NCBI GenBank assembly: GCA_947591495.1
Contig: CANQDG010000015.1
Coordinates: 1-42,423, forward strand
Length of the DNA: 42,423 nt
Origin: an uncultured Bacilli bacterium
GTDB taxonomy: Bacteria; Bacillota_I; Bacilli_A; ML615J-28; CAG-313
Direction of reading: 5' to 3'
Under the pieces are notes generated by a model. It saw nothing but the letters and a program-made list of their open reading frames with translations, was not told the origin of the DNA and ran no database searches. The position numbers were made by a program, and so were the translations under genes. How positions within the stretch are numbered: the stretch's first letter is position 1; each line of letters starts with the position of its first letter. Shown here piece after piece: positions 36,395 to 42,423 of the stretch.

Positions 36395-37465
36395 ATGTTC
36401 GATCGTTTAGAAGTAATTCGTCAAAGATATAATCAAATTGGTGAGCAATTAACTGATCCTAATCTTATATCAGATATAAAAAAAATGACAGCTCTAGCCA
36501 AGGAGCAACGCTCACTTGAAAAAATTGTTGTCAAATATGATGAATTAATTAAACTTCAAAAAGAAATTGAAGATTTAAAAGAAATGGTAAATGATAGCGA
36601 TGCTGAAATAAGTGAAATGGCCGAAGCTGAATTACAAGAAGCAACTGCCAAAGTTCCTGCTTTAGAAGAGGAAATCAAAATTTTATTATTACCGAAAGAT
36701 CCTAATGATGAAAAAAATGTTATCGTTGAGATAAGAGGAGCTGCCGGTGGTGATGAAGGAAATATTTTTGCCGGTGATTTATACAGAATGTATATTAAAT
36801 ATGCCGAATCAAAAGGATGGAAAGTAGAAGTTCTTGATTCATTACCTTGTGAGGCTGGTGGTTTTTCACAAATTAGTTTTATGATTACAGGTGATTCAGT
36901 ATATTCACTTATGAAATATGAATCAGGCTCACATCGCGTTCAAAGAGTTCCAACTACTGAATCAGCTGGTCGAATTCATACCTCAACAGCGACTGTTTTG
37001 GTAATGCCTGAGGCTGAAGAATTAGAAGTTGATTTAGATATGAATGATGTTCGAATTGATACTTTTTGTGCATCAGGTCCTGGTGGCCAATGTGTCAATA
37101 CGACTAAATCAGCTATTAGAGTAACTCATATTCCAACCGGAATTGTTGTTTCTTGTCAAGATGGTAAGAGCCAACACGAAAATAAAGCTAGTGCTTTAAA
37201 AGTTTTACGAGCTAGACTATATGATCATATGCTTGAAGAAAAAGCTAAAGAAGAAGGTGCTGAACGTCAAGCTAAAATAGGTCATGGTGATCGTAGCGAA
37301 AAAATTAGAACCTATAATTATCCACAAAATCGTTTGACAGATCACCGAATATCATATACCGTTCAACAATTAGATCGAATTATGGAAGGTCGGCTTGATG
37401 GATTATTTGAGGCCTTAATTACTTATTATCAAAAACAACAATTAAGTGTTAGCAATAATGAATAA
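36395..37465 (+). CDS. prfA: Peptide chain release factor 1
   Basis: 'GAAGGDEGNIFAGDLYRMY', 'ASGPGGQCVNTTKSAIRVTHIPTGI'. Confidence 0.97.
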   Translation: MFDRLEVIRQRYNQIGEQLTDPNLISDIKKMTALAKEQRSLEKIVVKYDELIKLQKEIEDLKEMVNDSDAEISEMAEAELQEATAKVPALEEEIKILLLPKDPNDEKNVIVEIRGAAGGDEGNIFAGDLYRMYIKYAESKGWKVEVLDSLPCEAGGFSQISFMITGDSVYSLMKYESGSHRVQRVPTTESAGRIHTSTATVLVMPEAEELEVDLDMNDVRIDTFCASGPGGQCVNTTKSAIRVTHIPTGIVVSCQDGKSQHENKASALKVLRARLYDHMLEEKAKEEGAERQAKIGHGDRSEKIRTYNYPQNRLTDHRISYTVQQLDRIMEGRLDGLFEALITYYQKQQLSVSNNE

Positions 37466-37503
37466 AAAACAATAATTAATAATATAAAGAAGTGGTGATA
37501 AAA

Positions 37504-38595
37504 ATGCCACTTTTTATTTACGAAAATTTGGTAGAAGAAAATATTAAAACAATTCAAAATTACACAAAAAGAAACTTAATGGCAGTTGTGAAAAGCGATG
37601 CTTATGGGCTGTCGAATAATAAGATGATTCCGCTTTTAAAAAGATGCGGTGTTGATTATTTTGTATTTGAAAAATATCAAGAATATGAAAAATATCAATC
37701 CCTTTTAAAAGATGTAAAAGTTTTAATTTTAGAAAGTTGTAGTCTAAAAACGATTACCCATGCTCCTAATAATCTTAGTTTTTCAATTAACTCTTTTTAT
37801 GATGCTATAATAATAAAAAGAATCAATAAAGTTGTTAAAGTTCATTTGCGAATTGATACAGGAATGAATCGTTATGGTATTAGAAGACTAGCTGAATTTA
37901 AACAAATATTGTATTTATTACAAAGAAATCGAAAAATAATGATTGAAGGAATATATACTCATTTTGCGACAGACTGTTTTGAGTCGAAATATTATGAAAA
38001 ACAATTAAAACTTTTCAAAAAATACCTCGAATTTCACAATTTTGCGATTGTCCACGCCAATGCTACAAAATCTTTAAATAAAGAACTTATTGGTAATTAT
38101 GTTCGTGTCGGAATAGCACTTTATGGGTATCATCAACCATTTTTACCTCTTAAAAAAACGCTTAGTTTGACACTAAAACCAACTAATATTTTTAAAACAA
38201 CGAAAAAAAGCAAAATAGGTTATCAAAATATCACAGTCAAAAAAGATACAATGATTGGCGTTATTCCAATAGGTTATAACGATGTTGATTTAAGTCAAAT
38301 AAAGTATTTTAAATATCAAAAGCAAAAATACGATTTTATTGGCAAAAGTTGTATGAATCATACTCATTTTATAGCTGATGATAAAATTAATTATCTAAGT
38401 TGGTTGTCGATTTTACCAACAAATGATATAATTAATAGTAGCGATGAGTATAAAATAAATTGGTACCATATTTTAACCTCATTGAAGAATTTACCTAAGA
38501 ATTATTTAAGAAGGAGCAATTATGACTTACCAAAAGTATTTAAATATAATGGGCAAAAAAGCCTTAGAACAAAATTTAGAACAAGAAGCAATTAA
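37504..38595 (+). CDS. alr: Alanine racemase-like, overlapping prmC by 74 nt
   Basis: PLP Lys 'MAVVKSDAYG', 'HLRIDTGMNRYGI', 'IEGIYTHFATD', 'VRVGIALYGY', 'IGKSCMNHTHF'. Confidence 0.85.
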   Translation: MPLFIYENLVEENIKTIQNYTKRNLMAVVKSDAYGLSNNKMIPLLKRCGVDYFVFEKYQEYEKYQSLLKDVKVLILESCSLKTITHAPNNLSFSINSFYDAIIIKRINKVVKVHLRIDTGMNRYGIRRLAEFKQILYLLQRNRKIMIEGIYTHFATDCFESKYYEKQLKLFKKYLEFHNFAIVHANATKSLNKELIGNYVRVGIALYGYHQPFLPLKKTLSLTLKPTNIFKTTKKSKIGYQNITVKKDTMIGVIPIGYNDVDLSQIKYFKYQKQKYDFIGKSCMNHTHFIADDKINYLSWLSILPTNDIINSSDEYKINWYHILTSLKNLPKNYLRRSNYDLPKVFKYNGQKSLRTKFRTRSN

Positions 38596-39367
38596 AATTC
38601 TTGTTCTTGAATTATCACAAATGGATGGTGCGACTTTTTTTGCTAAATTAAACACTGAAATACCCAATGAGCAAATGATTATTTTTGATCATGCCATTAA
38701 TCTATATTTAAATTTTCATATGCCGGTTCAACATATTTTAGGTTATAGTTATTTTTATGGCTATAAATTAAAGGTTTCTAATAAAGTGTTAATTCCTCGA
38801 CCAGAAACAGAGGAATTAGTTAGTTATGTTATGCAAACATATGATGAAGTTTTTGATCAAAAAAACGTTGATGTTGTTGATATTGGTACAGGTAGTGGCG
38901 CGATTGCGATTGCCCTTGCAAAAGAAGAAAAACATTTTAAAGTAGTGGCAACGGACATTTCCGAAGAGGCTTTAGAAGTCGCTAAAGAAAATGCTTTATT
39001 AAATGATGCTCAAGTAGAATTTATTCAAGGCGATATGCTTGAGCCATTAATTGCTCGCAATCTAAAATTTGATATTTTAGTTTCTAATCCACCATATATT
39101 CCAAATGAAGAATACGTTGAAGATATCGTCAAAAATAATGAACCATCAATTGCTTTATTTGGTGGATCAGATGGTCTTGACTTTTATGATATTATTCTTC
39201 GTAATGCCCATAAAATCTTAAAAGAAAAAGCCATTTTACTTTTTGAACATAGTTATTCGAAAAAAAAGGAAATGTTAGAACTTGCTCATAAATATTTCCC
39301 TAAGGCCAAAGCCGAAGTAATAAAAGACTTAAATGGAAAGGATCGGTTTTTAATCATTATATGCTAA
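38522..39367 (+). CDS. prmC: Peptide chain release factor N5-glutamine methyltransferase
   Basis: 'PVQHILGYSYFYGYKLKVSNKVLIPRPETEELV', 'VVDIGTGSGAIAIALAKE', 'ILVSNPPYI'. Confidence 0.97.
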   Translation: MTYQKYLNIMGKKALEQNLEQEAIKILVLELSQMDGATFFAKLNTEIPNEQMIIFDHAINLYLNFHMPVQHILGYSYFYGYKLKVSNKVLIPRPETEELVSYVMQTYDEVFDQKNVDVVDIGTGSGAIAIALAKEEKHFKVVATDISEEALEVAKENALLNDAQVEFIQGDMLEPLIARNLKFDILVSNPPYIPNEEYVEDIVKNNEPSIALFGGSDGLDFYDIILRNAHKILKEKAILLFEHSYSKKKEMLELAHKYFPKAKAEVIKDLNGKDRFLIIIC

Positions 39368-39939
39368 TAAATAGTGTAAATCAAATAACCAAAGAAATGT
39401 TAGATAAAAAAGTCATCGCCTTTCCTACGGATACTGTTTATGGAATAGGCGCTAAAATTGATGATTTAGATGCTATCAATAAAATTTACGAAATTAAAAA
39501 ACGCGATGTTAATAAACCACTTGCTATTTTATGTGCTAAAATTGATGATTTAATGCCATATATTAAAAAACCATCAGCCCAAATCTTAACTATAATGGAA
39601 AAGTATTGGCCGGGAGCCTTAACAATTATTTTTAATAAAAGTGCTTTAGTTAATAATTTAGTTACAATGAATTTACCAACAATTGCTTTTCGGATCCCCA
39701 ATGAACCAACAGCCTTAGAATTACTTACTAAAGTAGGTCCCCTTGCAACAACAAGTGTCAATCTTAGTGGTGAAAAACCTTTAAATGATTATAACCAAAT
39801 TAATCATTTCTTTGGTGATCAAATTGATTATATTATAACAAAAAATGTGCCATCATCTAATATCGCATCTACAATTATAGATGCTACAACTGATGAAATT
39901 AAAATAATTAGACTTGGTGAAATTAAAAACTTTTCTTAA
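39361..39939 (+). CDS. L-threonylcarbamoyladenylate synthase (Sua5/YciO/YrdC)
   Basis: 'VIAFPTDTVYGIGAKIDD', 'KRDVNKPLAIL', 'YWPGALTIIF', 'PLATTSVNLSGEKPLNDY'. Confidence 0.93.
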   Translation: MLINSVNQITKEMLDKKVIAFPTDTVYGIGAKIDDLDAINKIYEIKKRDVNKPLAILCAKIDDLMPYIKKPSAQILTIMEKYWPGALTIIFNKSALVNNLVTMNLPTIAFRIPNEPTALELLTKVGPLATTSVNLSGEKPLNDYNQINHFFGDQIDYIITKNVPSSNIASTIIDATTDEIKIIRLGEIKNFS

Positions 39940-39989
39940 AAAATGGTATAAATTACCAAAGATTGCTAACAATATAGTTGGTGATTAAA

Positions 39990-40448
39990 ATGAAAAAGCG
40001 CATTTTACAAATACTAATTATTTTATTGTATTTAATCCTTTTAACCAATTGTACTTCTCATAATCAAGAATTAAGACTTAGAATAGTTGCATCATCAAAT
40101 GAAGAGGCCGATCAAAAACTTAAAATAGAAGTAAAAGAAATAGTTAAAAATTATTTAATTGATAAAAACATTCGGAAATTAGATTTAGGCCTGTTGCAAA
40201 ATTATCTAGAACAAAATTATCGAGATCATCAAATTAAAGTACAAAGATGTAAATCAAATTATGAAGCCAAAGCATATAATGGTAAAATTATTCAAGCAGG
40301 AAGTTATGATACTATCTTAATTACAATTGATAAAGGTGAGGGTAAAAATTTTTGGACTTTATTATACCCTGAATTCTTTAATATTTCTTTTGAAGATGAT
40401 CATGAAATAGAATATCGAAGTTTTTTTTATGATTTATTTAATAACTAA
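39990..40448 (+). CDS. spoIIR: Stage II sporulation protein R-like
   Basis: 'ELRLRIVASSNEEADQKLKIEVKEIV' and 'YNGKIIQAGSYDTILITIDKGEGKNFWTLLYPEF' resemble SpoIIR 'LRILANSDS..DQ.LK..VRD' and 'PAG.YEAL.I.IG.G.G.NWWCV.FP'; prfA-prmC-spoIIR neighbourhood. Confidence 0.82.
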   Translation: MKKRILQILIILLYLILLTNCTSHNQELRLRIVASSNEEADQKLKIEVKEIVKNYLIDKNIRKLDLGLLQNYLEQNYRDHQIKVQRCKSNYEAKAYNGKIIQAGSYDTILITIDKGEGKNFWTLLYPEFFNISFEDDHEIEYRSFFYDLFNN

Positions 40449-40483
40449 TTTATCATAAATAACAAAATAAAAACTATAATATT

Positions 40484-40942
40484 ATGGTGATTATTTTGCA
40501 AATAGTAAATATTAATAATGAATTGATAGATAAAATAAAAACATTTCTAGAAAATATTAATTCAATATTAGAAATTGATGAAGATTTAATACCAGATGGA
40601 GTAGCAATTATTGATAATGATGAAGTAAAAGGATATATTACTTATGAAAAATTTTGTGAATATGGCTTAATTAGATACTTTATTTTTCAAAGAACGCTTC
40701 CTGAAAATTTAATAACTGATATGTTTTTAGAACTTGTTAATAAAGCTGCTTTAAATGAAATCGAAAGTTTTATTTCCATTGGCAAATCAGATGAAGTAAT
40801 TGCGTTATTTAACAAGTTAAATTTCTATCAAATTGATATTAATAATTTTTTTATTAATGGTCAAAATTTAACGGGTACAGAATTAGAAAAGGCATTAATT
40901 TTAAAATACGATTTTTGTAAAAACATAACTTGTATCGTATAA
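40484..40942 (+). CDS. Hypothetical protein, possibly GNAT-like
   Basis: 152-aa ORF; 'GVAIIDNDEVKGYITYEKFCEYGLIRYFIFQRTLPE' suggests a GNAT-like core; TTG 40496 is an alternative start. Confidence 0.55.
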   Translation: MVIILQIVNINNELIDKIKTFLENINSILEIDEDLIPDGVAIIDNDEVKGYITYEKFCEYGLIRYFIFQRTLPENLITDMFLELVNKAALNEIESFISIGKSDEVIALFNKLNFYQIDINNFFINGQNLTGTELEKALILKYDFCKNITCIV

Positions 40943-40947
40943 AAACT

Positions 40948-40988
40948 AAAAAGATAGTTTCCTAAACAAAAGAAAACTATCTTTTTAA
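40948..40988 (+). terminator. Rho-independent terminator
   Basis: AAAAGATAGTTT..AAACTATCTTTTT. Confidence 0.8.
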
Positions 40989-41200
40989 TTTAACAATCAA
41001 AATTATAATAAAATTAGCAATTAAATAGAAAAAAGCCAAATGGTTATAAGCCCATTAATTATATTAGCAAAAATATAAAAAATGGGCAAAATTTTTAATT
41101 TTCATATAAAATGATTAAAAAAATGGCTAAAATTAAAGCATTTTTCTTCTTTTTTAATAATATATATAAAAAATGCTCAATAAAAATACCTTTTTTCAAT

Positions 41201-41229
41201 TTGACATTATTTTCTTAGTGATATATAAT
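41201..41229 (+). promoter_or_regulatory. Consensus housekeeping sigma promoter
   Basis: TTGACA-N17-TATAAT. Confidence 0.85.
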
Positions 41230-41369
41230 TATTATAAATATATGGTAGTACGGATAGTTAAGTTTCAGAAAAATTAGATTAGTTATAACATAATTTATAA
41301 GATATAAGATAGGAGGATAATAATATAAACATATAAACTATATACGTTTATATTATGCAAATATTTTAA

Positions 41370-42176
41370 ATGAAAAAAAAGATAAGTTTATTTTTGGGAT
41401 TTCTATTTATTATTTTATTGCTTATAGGTTTAATTGTCTTCTTTGTCATAAGAAGTTTTTATAGAGGATATACAGGTAAATATCCTGACTTATATACTGT
41501 TGCTTTAAATAGTGTTTTATGGACTAATGGCCATTCACATGGCGCTGATAGATCGATTAATCCAAAAATCGAAATAATTGATGAAGATGAATATGGCAGA
41601 ACTATTTTCACATATAGTGAAAATTATTATGGTAAAGGTTATGATGATGTTATGACATTTAGTTCGCTTTTAGTTTGTCAACATGCAAATAAAAATGAAG
41701 TCTTTTATTATGAAGATGTAAATTATACGATTAAGCCTCAGGCATCTAATTCAGAAAAAATTGAAGATTTTAGCAATGAAGAAATTGAAACTTTAAAAGA
41801 GTTAAATGACTGGAATGATGAACTTAATTTGACTAAATGTATCAAAAAAGCAATAATTAAAAATAAACCTGATATTCCTTATAAAGAAGAAATTGAAAAT
41901 AAAATAGTTGAAGAATTTGACTTAGATTCTTATGATAAAGAATATTATATAAGAGAAGATTTTTTAACGCATGATTCAAATAATACTAATTTTATCATAT
42001 ATGGCTATGTTAGTTCAGTAGCAAATGATAATAAATATCAAGTTGATGTTTTTTATATTGGACTTGTTGAAGTTAAGGATAATAAATTAGCAAAAATTAG
42101 TTTCTTTGTTCCTTCCAATGTTTATGATTGTAAAGAAGAATTCATTGAATTTAAGAAAGCAAATAATTGGGTTTAG
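41370..42176 (+). CDS. Hypothetical membrane-anchored protein
   Basis: 268 aa; N-terminal TM 'ISLFLGFLFIILLLIGLIVFFVIRSFY'; own promoter and terminator. Confidence 0.75.
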   Translation: MKKKISLFLGFLFIILLLIGLIVFFVIRSFYRGYTGKYPDLYTVALNSVLWTNGHSHGADRSINPKIEIIDEDEYGRTIFTYSENYYGKGYDDVMTFSSLLVCQHANKNEVFYYEDVNYTIKPQASNSEKIEDFSNEEIETLKELNDWNDELNLTKCIKKAIIKNKPDIPYKEEIENKIVEEFDLDSYDKEYYIREDFLTHDSNNTNFIIYGYVSSVANDNKYQVDVFYIGLVEVKDNKLAKISFFVPSNVYDCKEEFIEFKKANNWV

Positions 42177-42246
42177 ACCTAAATAATTATATTTCCAAAC
42201 TACTAATATAAACTAAGTAATATTTTATACTTTGTTCATTTAAGTT

Positions 42247-42281
42247 AAAAATGAGGTTTTTTAGCAAAGCCTCATTTTTTT
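42247..42281 (+). terminator. Rho-independent terminator
   Basis: AAAAATGAGG..CCTCATTTTTTT. Confidence 0.75.
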
Positions 42282-42423
42282 ATAACTAAACCATAAAAGT
42301 TAAAAATGCCTATTATAAAAAATAATTTTAATTTTAATACCATAAACTGTCAATATCTTTGCATTTTTACAAAATTATTTAATATTATAAGCATAATTAT
42401 TTTGTTGTTTAGGACGATAAAAA

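Noticed and set aside
39946-39973. Sigma-F promoter for spoIIR (GTATA-N14-GCTAACAAT)
   Set aside because: One mismatch, short spacer, and an implied leader of only about 10 nt; too weak to list as a feature.
41030-41190. Recurrent AAAAAATGG(G)C-like motifs in the intergenic region
   Set aside because: Low-complexity AT-rich sequence; repeats are short and imperfect, no consistent period.

Overview
This is a low-GC Firmicutes-type chromosomal window (sporulating lineage), coding mostly on the + strand. The left edge (about 1-3900) looks like an internal fragment of a mobile-element 'large polyvalent protein'. It carries LPD-like modules, a zeta-toxin-like P-loop kinase module, and K-K/T-[FY]-x-[LVY]-S/N linker motifs. 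Inside its 1244-codon frame, all in the same +1 register, sit three small, stop-terminated ORFs with good Shine-Dalgarno (SD) sequences: 57, 66 and 74 aa. Two of them stop just before a linker motif, and the third overlaps the end of the zeta-like module. I consider this possible overprinting, including a nested antitoxin/immunity hypothesis, the best candidate for something undescribed. Next come a PLD-like/SF2 helicase (DUF3427-like) translationally coupled to a NUDIX hydrolase, and a large membrane-anchored M60-like (HELGH) peptidase. Two convergent NCS2 permeases follow, each behind a guanine-type purine riboswitch; one has uracil-permease-type motifs. Then come a PerR-rubrerythrin operon with a palindromic operator, coaX, malQ, udk, an amidase/SGNH pair, ECF-S and ZIP transporters, and sporulation genes (CotY/CotZ-like, sspI, spoIIR). 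The right half is a housekeeping block: pepV, trmB, rpsF-ssb-rpsR, degV, gdpP::rplI as one uninterrupted ORF with an internal SD and start for L9, dnaB, prfA, alr overlapping prmC, and tsaC. No tRNA, rRNA or CRISPR array was recognised. All family calls are by eye from motifs; no searches were run.
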